64,000 nucleotides of DNA from an uncultured Faecalibacterium sp. Lineage in GTDB: Bacteria; Bacillota; Clostridia; Oscillospirales; Ruminococcaceae. Every line of letters starts with the position of its first letter. The stretch's first letter is position 1. This document shows, piece by piece, positions 46,615 to 53,966 of the stretch. The stretch is taken from positions 18,583 through 82,582 of the forward strand of contig CAKTCK010000001.1 in assembly GCA_934539245.1 (NCBI GenBank), read 5' to 3'. Under the pieces are notes generated by a model. That model saw only the letters and a list, made by a program, of their open reading frames with translations, was not told where the DNA came from and ran no database searches. The translations under genes were made by a program, and so were the position numbers.

Positions 46615-46632
46615 GCGCTATATTATAGCTAT

Positions 46633-46670
46633 AAGTCGGGAAATCGTAGATTTTCCCGACTTATTTTTTT
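46633..46670 (+). terminator. Terminator after rsmA
   Basis: AAGTCGGGAAA / TTTCCCGACTT and a seven-T tail. Confidence 0.85.
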
Positions 46671-46677
46671 AGACAGC

Positions 46678-46718
46678 AAAAAGGGTCGGGGGAACGTTTG
46701 CAAGCGTTCCTCCGACCC
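46678..46718 (-). terminator. Terminator of the sugar isomerase gene
   Basis: GGGTCGGGGGAACG / CGTTCCTCCGACCC with eight-base loop; leftward followed by TTTTTGC. Confidence 0.8.
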
Positions 46719-46727
46719 GAAATAATT

Positions 46728-47576
46728 TTAGCACTCGTCGTACTGCTTTTGCAGGTATTGCAGGCATTGGACGGCGTTTTCCGGGGTGGTGTTCTCCAAG
46801 GTAGCGAACACATAGGGCTTCTGCTCCTTGGCGAACCGCAGAATGGTGCGGTAATCGCCCATGCCGCCCTGTCCGGCACCGGTGGCAGCCAGCTGCCCGC
46901 CGGCATCCTGCCGCAAAAAGTCCTTGAAGTGGATCATAGCCACATCCTTGCCCAACAGCTCGATGGCCTCGGCGAACACTTCCTCTCGCCGGTCTACGTT
47001 TTCCATGTTCAAAAGGTTTACCGGGTCGAGCAAAATTTGCAGATTGGGGCTGCCGATCTCGTCCAGCACGGTGCGGGCGCGGCGGGCGTCATACACGATG
47101 TGCTTGACCACCGGCTCAATGGCAATGGTCACGCCGTACTGCTCGGCGCAGCGCACCACCGGTTTGAAGTTCTTGATAAAAGTGGAAAGGGCGGCATCGC
47201 TGCGGCACTCCGGGCAGAACTTGTACTCTGCGTTGGGTGCACCGGTCTCGGTGCCCACCATGCCGCAGCCCAGCAGGCTGGCAAAGCGGATGTGGGCGTA
47301 GTACTTTTCCTGAATGGCGTGCAGGGCATCCGCATCCGGGTGTGCCAGATTCAGGTAGTTGCCCAGCACTGCAATGTCCAGCTCGTTTTTGGCAAACAGG
47401 CGGCGCAGATAAGCCGCGTAGCCGGGGGTGAGGGCAGAGGGGGTGTTGGGCACCTCCTTCAGGGACTTGCTCAGTGCCAGATGTACGCAGGAAAAGCCCT
47501 TCTGGTGCACCAGCGGCAGCACCTGCTCAATGGGCAGCTTTTCCGCGTCGTGCAGACGCAGACCGAATTGGATCAT
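46728..47576 (-). CDS. Sugar phosphate isomerase/epimerase (AP-endonuclease-2-like barrel)
   Basis: 282 residues from ATG 47574-47576 with AAAGGAGG upstream. TIM-barrel motifs: GFSCVHLALSKS, VLGNYLNLAHPD, the metal-binding Glu of IAIEPV, LLDPVNLLN, HFKDFL and the final FATLEN. Typical of xylose-isomerase-like enzymes with one divalent metal; substrate unknown. A TATAAT at 47612-47617 on this strand may be its -10. Confidence 0.85.
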   Translation of the reverse strand: MIQFGLRLHDAEKLPIEQVLPLVHQKGFSCVHLALSKSLKEVPNTPSALTPGYAAYLRRLFAKNELDIAVLGNYLNLAHPDADALHAIQEKYYAHIRFASLLGCGMVGTETGAPNAEYKFCPECRSDAALSTFIKNFKPVVRCAEQYGVTIAIEPVVKHIVYDARRARTVLDEIGSPNLQILLDPVNLLNMENVDRREEVFAEAIELLGKDVAMIHFKDFLRQDAGGQLAATGAGQGGMGDYRTILRFAKEQKPYVFATLENTTPENAVQCLQYLQKQYDEC

Positions 47577-47694
47577 GCTTGGTTCCTCCTTTGGTTTGGA
47601 TATGTTTTTACCATTATACACCAAAAATGTCCGCGGGGGAACACCTTAATCTTTTTAGCAGCTGCTTTGAAGCGCGAAACGTTGTCCGTATAGC

Positions 47695-47732
47695 AAAAGC
47701 CGCCTAGATTTCTACGAATCTAAGCGGCTTTT
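47695..47732 (-). terminator. Former terminator of the tRNA-Thr gene (chromosomal side of attL)
   Basis: AAAAGCCGC-TAGATT pairs with AATCTA-GCGGCTTTT directly after the CCA end of the tRNA fragment read leftward, followed by TTTTGC. This would have ended the tRNA transcript before integration. Confidence 0.7.
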
Positions 47733-47779
47733 CTTGGAGCTGGTGACAGGAGTTGAACCTGCAACCCACTGATTACAAA
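47729..47779. repeat. attL: 51-bp copy of the tRNA-Thr 3' end
   Basis: Identical base for base to 56071-56121. It carries the tRNA from the anticodon loop to the CCA and a few bases beyond. Beyond 47779 the sequence is not tRNA. Confidence 0.92.
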
Positions 47780-47887
47780 ATAGTCTTATTACGAGTTCGA
47801 CCGTTTTTGGATGTTCTATTTTATATAGAATCACCGTACTTTTTGTGCTTGTTTGTTCACCTTCGTATCAGCGCTTTTTCGGTCAAT

Positions 47888-47924
47888 AAGGCAAAAATAA
47901 GGCACTTTCTGGCGATTGTGCCTT
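47888..47924. promoter_or_regulatory. Left cluster of AAGGCA arm-type sites
   Basis: AAGGCA at 47888 and 47899 and inverted TGCCTT at 47919. Four more direct copies are near the right end (55943, 55956, 55975, 55986). Terminal clusters of one short motif are what tyrosine integrases use as arm sites. Confidence 0.55.
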
Positions 47925-47927
47925 ACG

Positions 47928-47944
47928 GTGTCCACTGTGGACAC
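47928..47944. promoter_or_regulatory. 17-bp palindrome GTGTCCACTGTGGACAC
   Basis: Repeated at 53318-53334 with only the central base changed. Unknown binding protein; not seen elsewhere in the window. Confidence 0.6.
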
Positions 47945-47977
47945 GATAGCGGCTCAGAGCCGCAGACAGAAAGAAAG

Positions 47978-48022
47978 CAGCCCACAGGTCCGGCGGGGTT
48001 CTTCCGCGCTTCCTGTGGGCTG
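47978..48022 (-). terminator. Terminator of the integrase gene
   Basis: CAGCCCACAGG / CCTGTGGGCTG with 23-base loop; leftward followed by CTTTCTTTCTG. Confidence 0.6.
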
Positions 48023-48041
48023 TATTGCGTCTTTGGGCGTG

Positions 48042-49469
48042 TTATGCGTGGCTCTTTTCCCGGATACGGTCAAATACACCCGTCAGGGCCTCTGCTGCCG
48101 CTGCATCTGCCGAACGGATGAACCCGGCGTAAATGTCCGTGGTGGTGCTGGTCTTTGCATGACCCAGACGGCCTGAAACTGTAGTAACAGGCACATGGGC
48201 GGCAATCAGCAAGCTGGCGTTGGTGTGACGCAGGCTGTGGAAGTGTACCGCCGGGAGGTTATGAGCAGCCAGAAACCGCCCGAACCACGTTGTCACATCG
48301 TCTGGATCCATCGGCGCACCGTTCCACTTGGTAAAAAGCAGGTCATTTTCTACTCGCTTTCCCTCGATCTCCACCCGGCGCACCCACTCGGAGCCGATTT
48401 TGAACCGTTCCGCCTTTTGGTGCTGGCGGTATTCCTGCAGAAGCTGTACACAGTCCGCCCCGACTTTCACGCACCGCCGGGAGCGCTTTGTCTTTGGGGG
48501 ATTGAACACCGTACCTTTGCCCGGGATGTGCTGCAAGGTGCGCTCTATTGAAATCGTTCCCGCGTCCATGTCGATATCAGACCACCGCAGGGCACATATT
48601 TCGCCCCGGCGGGCACCTGTGAGCAAAGCAAGCTGTGTGATAACGCTGTACTGCGTGGGCGCGTCCTGCAGGGCTTCCAGCAGGCGCACAACGTCTTTTT
48701 CTTCCAGCGCCTGCACGTCCACTTCCTGTGCTTTTGGGGCTTCTGCACGCTTGCACGGATTCTCTGTCACAAGTCCCCACTGAACGGCTTTGGTGAACAC
48801 GCTGGACAGCATCCGGTGATAGTGCTGCACCGTGTTTCCGTTGAGCCTGCCGCCTGCCTTGCTATGCTCTATAAACGCCTTGGAAAGGGGCAGCCCGGCG
48901 GCGCTGGCTACCTTTTCGGCGGTTGCCCGGCTGACGTTTCCGCCTCTGTACAGTGTCGCCATTGTCCGCTCAGAAACTCCCGCCGCCTCCGCGATCTGGC
49001 CGCGTTTGCCCTTCGGCAACTGTTCCAGCAAGGCAGGAACAGCGGTATAGGTACTATCTTCCCGCACACCCTGTTCTTCAAGGTTGGAATAAAAGGCCAT
49101 CAAGTGCGAGGGCTTGACCTGGCACACCTTGAGTTGCCCAAGCCCGGCGGAGATACGCGGCACAAGCCGCCGATAGTCGTACACGGTCTTGGGTTTGAGT
49201 TTCTTTTCGGCGTACTCGGTGAACCAGCGCTCTATCAGGTCGTCCACCTTCATGGACGCATCCAGCGAAATGCCGTTGTGCACTTCCTGTTCAAAGGCAT
49301 CTGCCTGCCGCTGCAATTCCTTTTCCAGCTTCTTCCCGGTCAAGCCCGGCGGGGGAGTATAGGTGCGGTTGACCAGCACTTGCCGCCCTTCCCGGTCGTA
49401 TCCGTTGGAGACCCGGATGCAGTAGGAGCAGGAACCATCCTTCTTTGTGCGCTTTATGATCTTTGCCAT
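48042..49469 (-). CDS. int: Tyrosine integrase with an inserted helix-turn-helix
   Basis: 475 residues from ATG 49467-49469. N-terminal arm-binding domain (1-65), SAM-like core-binding domain (70-240) and catalytic domain (250-460). Catalytic residues: Arg287 (TGARRGE), Lys in KTKRSRR (326-332), His411-Arg414 (HSLRH), His437 and nucleophile Tyr447 (STTTDIYAG). Unusual: residues 142-208 inside the core-binding domain resemble an XRE/LacI-type helix-turn-helix (GQIAEAAGVSERTMATLYRG). Recombines the 51-bp core in tRNA-Thr. Its start lies 4 nt after the repressor stop. Confidence 0.93.
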   Translation of the reverse strand: MAKIIKRTKKDGSCSYCIRVSNGYDREGRQVLVNRTYTPPPGLTGKKLEKELQRQADAFEQEVHNGISLDASMKVDDLIERWFTEYAEKKLKPKTVYDYRRLVPRISAGLGQLKVCQVKPSHLMAFYSNLEEQGVREDSTYTAVPALLEQLPKGKRGQIAEAAGVSERTMATLYRGGNVSRATAEKVASAAGLPLSKAFIEHSKAGGRLNGNTVQHYHRMLSSVFTKAVQWGLVTENPCKRAEAPKAQEVDVQALEEKDVVRLLEALQDAPTQYSVITQLALLTGARRGEICALRWSDIDMDAGTISIERTLQHIPGKGTVFNPPKTKRSRRCVKVGADCVQLLQEYRQHQKAERFKIGSEWVRRVEIEGKRVENDLLFTKWNGAPMDPDDVTTWFGRFLAAHNLPAVHFHSLRHTNASLLIAAHVPVTTVSGRLGHAKTSTTTDIYAGFIRSADAAAAEALTGVFDRIREKSHA

Positions 49470-49473
49470 AGAT

Positions 49474-49953
49474 TCACGCTTTCTCTGCGGATGTGTTTTC
49501 TTTGGAATCATCCCCGGCGGGGTCATCCTGCTGGCGCTGATATTTGGGAATATCCGCCAGTTCTCTTACACGTTCAATCGCTACACGCTTTCCATCTACG
49601 TTCAACTCAGAAAACGCTTCCATCAACTGCTCTTCTGCCGTAACTGATGCAACTTTTCCAGAATAGTACACTCTTACTTCTGTCAGCTCATCCGCTTCAG
49701 CTAATGCCCGTTCCTCCTCCGGACCAATAACGTCCATAAAAGCTCTTCCTAAAATTTCCCTTGGCTCGACATTTAGTGCCTCAGCGAAGCGGAGAATCGT
49801 TTCATATTTCGGATTCACAACACCACGCTCGTACTGTCCAACCAGAGACCCAGAGATTCCCATTTTTTCTCCTAGTGCTTCTAGTGTTAGGCCTTGAGCT
49901 TTTCGCTGTTTGCGTATAGCATCACCTATTCTTACTTTTTTTGCTGTGTTCAC
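49474..49953 (-). CDS. CI-type XRE repressor
   Basis: 159 residues from GTG 49951-49953 with GGGGT 7 nt upstream; a GTG three codons earlier is a weaker alternative. XRE helix-turn-helix at about 8-65 (IRKQRKAQGLTLEALGEKMG, GSLVGQYERGVVNPKYETI). The C-terminal half (DVIGPEEERALAEADELTEV...) has no peptidase S24 Ser-Lys dyad, so it is not a LexA-like self-cleaving repressor. Co-transcribed with int and divergent from the Cro-type gene; it should bind the TGCAAT-N6-ATTGCA sites. Confidence 0.85.
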   Translation of the reverse strand: MNTAKKVRIGDAIRKQRKAQGLTLEALGEKMGISGSLVGQYERGVVNPKYETILRFAEALNVEPREILGRAFMDVIGPEEERALAEADELTEVRVYYSGKVASVTAEEQLMEAFSELNVDGKRVAIERVRELADIPKYQRQQDDPAGDDSKENTSAEKA

Positions 49954-49970
49954 ATATATCACCCCAATTT

Positions 49971-50072
49971 ATTATACAGATTTGCTCAATGAAATGCAAT
50001 GAAAATATTGCATTTATGTATTGACAGAATGATTTTATTGCGTTATACTGGATTTACAATGAAAACATTGCA
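49971..50072. promoter_or_regulatory. Divergent promoters and two operators of the genetic switch
   Basis: Leftward: TTGCAT (49994-49999), 17 bp, TATAAT (49971-49976). Rightward: TTGACA (50021-50026), 17 bp, TATACT (50044-50049). Operator 1, TGCAATGAAAATATTGCA (49995-50012), covers the leftward -35. Operator 2, TACAATGAAAACATTGCA (50055-50072), covers the rightward transcript start. The sites differ at few positions. Confidence 0.88.
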
Positions 50073-50094
50073 AATAACGTTTCGAGGTGAGAAG

Positions 50095-50304
50095 ATGTCA
50101 AAATCTATTGTTGTTGACCGGGTGAAGGTTATTTCAGAGATGGCTCGCCGGAATTTGACAGGCGAAGAACTGGCACAGAAAGCCGGAGTTGGGCGTTCTG
50201 CAGTACAGAAAATGCGTAAGGGACAAGCTGTTTGGCGTACTACTGCTGGACACGTTGCCTCCGCTTTGGGTGTGCCCCTTGAAAGCCTTCTGAATGATGA
50301 ATGA
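50095..50304 (+). CDS. Cro-like XRE regulator
   Basis: 69 residues from ATG 50095 with GAGGTGA upstream. Almost entirely one XRE helix-turn-helix (EMARRNLTGEELAQKAGVGR, GHVASALGVPLESLL). First gene of the rightward unit, opposite the CI-type repressor; probably the early antirepressor. Confidence 0.75.
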   Translation: MSKSIVVDRVKVISEMARRNLTGEELAQKAGVGRSAVQKMRKGQAVWRTTAGHVASALGVPLESLLNDE

Positions 50305-50399
50305 TTCTCATTATTCACGTTCCAAAATTTCACAATTGGTTTTGATGTAAAATTCCGCATCATTTATCCATGAGGGAGTTCTAATTTCACAAAAACATA

Positions 50400-50453
50400 C
50401 TGTTAGTACCTGTTAGTGACTGCGACTATCTGCCACTATCTGCGGTTATCTAC
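50400..50453. repeat. 10-bp-phased repeat array (iteron-like)
   Basis: CTGTTAGT at 50400 and 50410, CTATCTGC at 50426 and 50436, and TTATCTAC at 50446, all spaced 10 bp, followed by an AT-rich stretch to about 50580. Phased motifs on one face of the helix beside an AT-rich region suggest a replication or regulator-binding site. The remainder of 50305-50628 shows no gene. Confidence 0.5.
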
Positions 50454-50628
50454 ATCATAGGAATTTTCTTCATCAATTAGCTTTCAACAAATATACCTTG
50501 CAACTTTTTACGCGCAAAAATTATCGTTCTTGCATTAAATTTGGATTTATGATTCAATGCAAACAGCAATGAGAACCAACGAACAAAGACACTAAATTAT
50601 TGTAATCATGGAAGGAGCTTAAAAAAAC

Positions 50629-50916
50629 ATGATTCACCTTGTCAGAGACTACTTTTTGAATGTTGACAAGCAGAGCGGTGGCTGTTACACCGTCGGAAAG
50701 GCCCAATCTTGCGTTTCTGAGCGCGTTTTACTGAGTCGGTCAAGATACTACCCTACCTTAGCCGTTGCCGTGGCTTCTACGGCAGAAATCGCGCTCCGGG
50801 ACGCTATCGCCGCCGGGGAGGTGCAGACCTTGCAGGAAGCCGTGGAAGAGCTGCGCCGCATCCGGGACGAGATCATAACCGCTGTGGGTGGTAAGGAGGT
50901 GGAACAGAATGGGTGA
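50629..50916 (+). CDS. Hypothetical 95-residue protein of the element
   Basis: GGAAGGAGCTT precedes ATG 50629. The N-terminal half (MIHLVRDYFLNVDKQSGGCY) is mixed; residues 45-95 form an Ala/Glu-rich helical segment (SVASTAEIALRDAIAAGEV-like, EAVEELRRIRDEI). No family recognised. Followed by an overlapping start of the Xis-like gene. Confidence 0.65.
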   Translation: MIHLVRDYFLNVDKQSGGCYTVGKAQSCVSERVLLSRSRYYPTLAVAVASTAEIALRDAIAAGEVQTLQEAVEELRRIRDEIITAVGGKEVEQNG

Positions 50917-51187
50917 TGTGACACGGTTTCGGAACTATCCCCAGATGGCCACGGTCAAGAAGGCTGCAGAGTTTTTTGGGGTGTCTCCAAGCTACCTGCG
51001 CAGGCTCTGCAAGGCCGGGAAGATTACGTTCGTCAACACGGGACACATTTGGCTCATCAATCTGGATAGCCTTGCCCGGTATTTTGACAAAGGCGACCCG
51101 GGCCCGGCGGGGGCCTCTCAGAACGTGGGAAAAATCCGCCGGGTGGAGGCTAATGGGGCGAATTGGGGGCATTGTTTTGGCGAATAA
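50909..51187 (+). CDS. Excisionase-like helix-turn-helix protein 1
   Basis: 92 residues from ATG 50909 with AAGGAGG upstream. Residues 12-52 (VKKAAEFFGVSPSYLRRLCK, IWLINLDSLARYFDKG) give the winged helix-turn-helix of the Xis/MerR-excisionase type. A second protein in the element (54277) shares almost the same core. Probably directs excision or activates early genes. Overlaps the next gene. Confidence 0.75.
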   Translation: MGDVTRFRNYPQMATVKKAAEFFGVSPSYLRRLCKAGKITFVNTGHIWLINLDSLARYFDKGDPGPAGASQNVGKIRRVEANGANWGHCFGE

Positions 51188-51941
51188 AAGAATGTTTTCC
51201 GTGGATGTGACCGAGACAGACGCCTTTTTAGAAATGCCGCTGACGGCACAGGCCCTGTATTTTCACCTTGGTATGCGGGGGGATGATGACGGGTTTGTAT
51301 CGAATCCGCGCTCTATTGTGCGGGTGTCAGGATGCAGCGAAAACGATTTGACAATATTGGCACAATCTGGATATATTATCACGTTCCGTTCTGGCGTAAT
51401 CGTGATAAGCGACTGGAAAGTGAACAACTATCTTCGCGGTGACCGCTACAAAACCACGGTATTCCAAAACGAGCTTTCCATGCTTGAAGAAACAGCGAAC
51501 AAACGTTATGTTTTGGCGCATGGTGCCAAACGGTCAACCGTTGGTATACCAAATGACAACCAAGTGGCAACCCAGTATAGAGTAGAGAAGAGTAGAGTAG
51601 CTGTAGTAGATACTGCCGCCACTGCCGCCGATTCTCGCATAAGCCCCGCCCTCGCTGAGGTTGCACAGTATTTCCGGCGGGTCGTTGGTGAATATCCACC
51701 ATCCGCCAACTACAAGCTTACTAAATGGCTGGAAGTATTTCCGCCAGAGGTTCTATGTGCTGCCTTTGACGAAGCCGCCGAGAGTGGGCACAGGTCTTGG
51801 AAGTACGTCAACGGCATCTTGAAGAGCTGGCAGGCCGATGGAGTGCGGACACTGGGAGATGTTGAAACCCGGCGGGATGCACGGAAAAAGGCCAAGGAAC
51901 CCGCCGGGGAGGACTGGCAGAAGATGGAGGTGCTGCGGTGA
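51177..51941 (+). CDS. DnaD-type phage replication initiator
   Basis: 254 residues from TTG 51177 (MANKRMFSVDVTETDAFLEM with initiator Met), a start common to this phage family, with GGGGG 9-12 nt upstream; ATG 51153 is the alternative. N-terminal winged-helix domain (1-110) and C-terminal helical segment (AEVAQYFRRVVGEYP, YVNGILKSWQADG) as in DnaD/DnaB2-like replisome organisers that load the DnaB helicase. A low-complexity linker is encoded by tandem AGAGTAG repeats at 51574-51613. GTGA overlap with the helicase gene. Confidence 0.8.
   Translation: MANKRMFSVDVTETDAFLEMPLTAQALYFHLGMRGDDDGFVSNPRSIVRVSGCSENDLTILAQSGYIITFRSGVIVISDWKVNNYLRGDRYKTTVFQNELSMLEETANKRYVLAHGAKRSTVGIPNDNQVATQYRVEKSRVAVVDTAATAADSRISPALAEVAQYFRRVVGEYPPSANYKLTKWLEVFPPEVLCAAFDEAAESGHRSWKYVNGILKSWQADGVRTLGDVETRRDARKKAKEPAGEDWQKMEVLR
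51574..51613. repeat. AGAGTAG repeats inside the initiator gene
   Basis: AGAGTAG occurs three times between GTAT and ATAC flanks. In several Gram-positive phages the origin lies within the initiator gene in such repeats. Confidence 0.5.
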
Positions 51942-53137
51942 ATATACAAAAGGTTTTGCTCGGAACACTACTTGTACAACCAGAGTTTGCGCCATACGTT
52001 TTGTCTGTGCTGGAAATTTCCGATTTTGAACCAGATTTACGGCCCATTTTTGCGGCTGCACAGGGCTTCTGGACAGCTACTGGAAAGCTGGAAACCATGC
52101 AAGTCTGTGACCGCTATCCAAACCAGAAGGCGGCAATCTTGGACTGCGCGAACGAATATTCTGCCGAGTGCATCCATCCAAACCGTGAAAATGTGTTAGC
52201 GTGGGTGCGTATCGTACAGGAGCAGGCTGCATTGAATCGATTCCAGTCCCTTGCTCTGGAATCGGCAAACGCTGCGTATGATGATCTACCCGAACTGTAC
52301 AGCCAGATGGGTGAGGCTCTGACTCTGGGCCAGAACAGCGACGATTTCCAGAGCATTGGAGAATTGACAGAAGAGTATATCCGCAACAAAGACAAAGCTC
52401 CACAGTACATTCCCACCGGGGTTTCCGTGCTGGACCGTAACTTGAACCTATCACCCGGCAATCTGTTTATTCTTGGTGGCCGTCCAAGCTCTGGTAAAAC
52501 AGCGCTATCTCTGCAAATGGCCTGTGAGATGGCCCGGCGGGGCTTCCGCGTGTGCTATTTCAGCCTAGAGACGTCCCCGGCCACGCTGACAACACGCATC
52601 ATTGCCAACCGTCTGGCGGTTCCTTTGGCGGACGTAAAAGCCAAGACTGTGCCGCAGTCAGAGCTTGACCGCCTTGCAGAGTTGCACAAGCTACCGTTGT
52701 TCATCCGCTCTGCTTCTGGCCGGGGAGTAGGATGGGTAAAAGCGCAGGCCCAACGCATGAAAGCGCAGGTTGTCTTTATCGACTACCTGCAACTGCTGGC
52801 AGATGGTAAGGCGAAAGACCGCTATCAAGCTATCACGGGAATCTCCATCGCCCTGCACGAGCTGGCCCAGACTACAGGCATCCTTGTGGTTGCCTTGGCC
52901 CAGCTCAACCGCAACGCTGACCGCATTGTTCCATCTACTGCCGATCTGAAAGAGTCCGGTCAGTTGGAACAGGATGCAGACGCTGTTTTGCTTCTGGTTG
53001 AGAACATCATCACCAACGACAAGGGCCAGCAGTTTCAAGCCAACCTTGCCAAGAACAAGGAGGGTCAAACCGGGCCTATTTCCATCCAGTTTGACAAAGC
53101 GCGTCAACGCTTTTTAGAAATCGACACTAGGAGGTAA
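51938..53137 (+). CDS. DnaB-type replicative helicase
   Basis: 399 residues from GTG 51938 in a GTGA overlap with the initiator. N-terminal DnaB domain (1-110), RecA-like core with Walker A GGRPSSGKT (180-188), Walker B-like VVFIDYLQLLADG, and motif 4 LAQLNRNAD with the following QDADAVLLL. Shorter than chromosomal DnaB. Loaded by the adjacent initiator, it would unwind the element's origin. Confidence 0.9.
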   Translation: MNIQKVLLGTLLVQPEFAPYVLSVLEISDFEPDLRPIFAAAQGFWTATGKLETMQVCDRYPNQKAAILDCANEYSAECIHPNRENVLAWVRIVQEQAALNRFQSLALESANAAYDDLPELYSQMGEALTLGQNSDDFQSIGELTEEYIRNKDKAPQYIPTGVSVLDRNLNLSPGNLFILGGRPSSGKTALSLQMACEMARRGFRVCYFSLETSPATLTTRIIANRLAVPLADVKAKTVPQSELDRLAELHKLPLFIRSASGRGVGWVKAQAQRMKAQVVFIDYLQLLADGKAKDRYQAITGISIALHELAQTTGILVVALAQLNRNADRIVPSTADLKESGQLEQDADAVLLLVENIITNDKGQQFQANLAKNKEGQTGPISIQFDKARQRFLEIDTRR

Positions 53138-53144
53138 TTTTAGC

Positions 53145-53315
53145 ATGAAGAAAAATAGCATCAATCGTTCCCATCGGAGAGAACCCTATCACTACGACGC
53201 GACCGGGGCTCAGTATATCGCCTGCATCGAGACGGCCTTGCAACATGGGCAAAGCATCCCTCTGCACGTCTTGCGGCTGGTTTACGGTATGCTGCTGCCC
53301 TACATGCACAGCTGA
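53145..53315 (+). CDS. Hypothetical 56-residue protein
   Basis: TAGGAGGT lies 9 nt before ATG 53145. Starts MKKNSINRSHRREPYHYDAT and contains an aliphatic helix (VLRLVYGMLLPYM) at the end. The start is 7 nt after the helicase stop. The 17-bp palindrome follows its stop by 3 nt. No family recognised. Confidence 0.6.
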   Translation: MKKNSINRSHRREPYHYDATGAQYIACIETALQHGQSIPLHVLRLVYGMLLPYMHS

Positions 53316-53317
53316 AA

Positions 53318-53334
53318 GTGTCCACAGTGGACAC
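53318..53334. promoter_or_regulatory. 17-bp palindrome GTGTCCACAGTGGACAC, second copy
   Basis: Identical to 47928-47944 except the central base. It lies between two small ORFs of the rightward operon, where it could also form an RNA hairpin. Confidence 0.6.
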
Positions 53335-53401
53335 CTGAACCCAAACAGCCCGGCGGGGCAATCGAACAATAACGCTGCACAAAGACGGAGGAAATATAAC
53401 G

Positions 53402-53503
53402 ATGACCAACAAAGAGATTATTGCTTGCCTGACTGCACACCCCGAACTCATCCCGGAAGTAATGAAGATTTTAGTACCCAGTGAACGACAGAACGATAAA
53501 TAA
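53402..53503 (+). CDS. Micro-protein 1 of a three-member HPEL family
   Basis: 33 residues, with GGAGG 10 nt upstream of ATG 53402. LTAHPELIPEVMKIL is the central helix. The next two ORFs carry the same helix in variant form. Confidence 0.6.
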   Translation: MTNKEIIACLTAHPELIPEVMKILVPSERQNDK

Positions 53504-53524
53504 TCGCGGAGGATAAGATGAATC

Positions 53525-53650
53525 ATGACCGATATAACCGATATGACCGATAATGAATTTTTGCGCTTTTTGAAAGAGCGTCCAGAGCTTTGGGGCGTTG
53601 TTATGGATGTTTTAATGAATCATCATTCTGAAAACAAAGATAAGAGGTGA
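53525..53650 (+). CDS. Micro-protein 2 of the HPEL family
   Basis: 41 residues from ATG 53525; the ribosome site GGAGG is 13 nt away. Central helix LKERPELWGVVMDVL. N-terminus has a TDITDMTDN repeat. Confidence 0.55.
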   Translation: MTDITDMTDNEFLRFLKERPELWGVVMDVLMNHHSENKDKR

Positions 53651-53657
53651 CTGAACA

Positions 53658-53819
53658 ATGGCTGTTAAAGATGTTAAAGATGTTATGGAGCTTCTCGATG
53701 AACACCCAGAGCTTGCAGACGAAGCTTTGGAAATTTTACGTGAGTACAAAAGGAATCCGTCCATTTTGCACCCGGCGGGATGCATGAAAAAGCCCAGTAC
53801 CCCCGGCCCCGAAAAATAA
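53658..53819 (+). CDS. Micro-protein 3 of the HPEL family
   Basis: 53 residues, GAGGTGA 7 nt before ATG 53658. Central helix LDEHPELADEALEIL, preceded by a KDVKDVM repeat and followed by a Pro-rich tail. The gap to micro-protein 2 is 7 nt. Confidence 0.58.
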   Translation: MAVKDVKDVMELLDEHPELADEALEILREYKRNPSILHPAGCMKKPSTPGPEK

Positions 53820-53933
53820 GGGCATTGCTCTTGGGCCTTATTCGCGGTGTCCCCTGACACCCCCGCCAGCCTCGTGCGCCTGTGCGCGTGCGTGAATGTC
53901 CGTCATTCTGCACAATACATCCTTACTGAACGA

Positions 53934-53966
53934 CCCCCGCCCGGCACTCACAATGTCGCGCGGGGG
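53934..53966 (+). terminator. GC-rich hairpin after the micro-protein genes
   Basis: CCCCCGC / GCGGGGG with 19-base loop followed by CTTGTTG. The surrounding 53820-54270 holds no ORF with a ribosome site that I would accept. Confidence 0.45.

Noticed and set aside
47733..47779. A second functional tRNA at the left border
   Set aside because: Only the 3' half is present; sequence diverges after the anticodon loop, so it is an attachment-site remnant.
50400..50453. CRISPR array
   Set aside because: Motifs are 8 bp in 10-bp steps; there are no 20-40-bp repeats with unique spacers here or elsewhere in the window.
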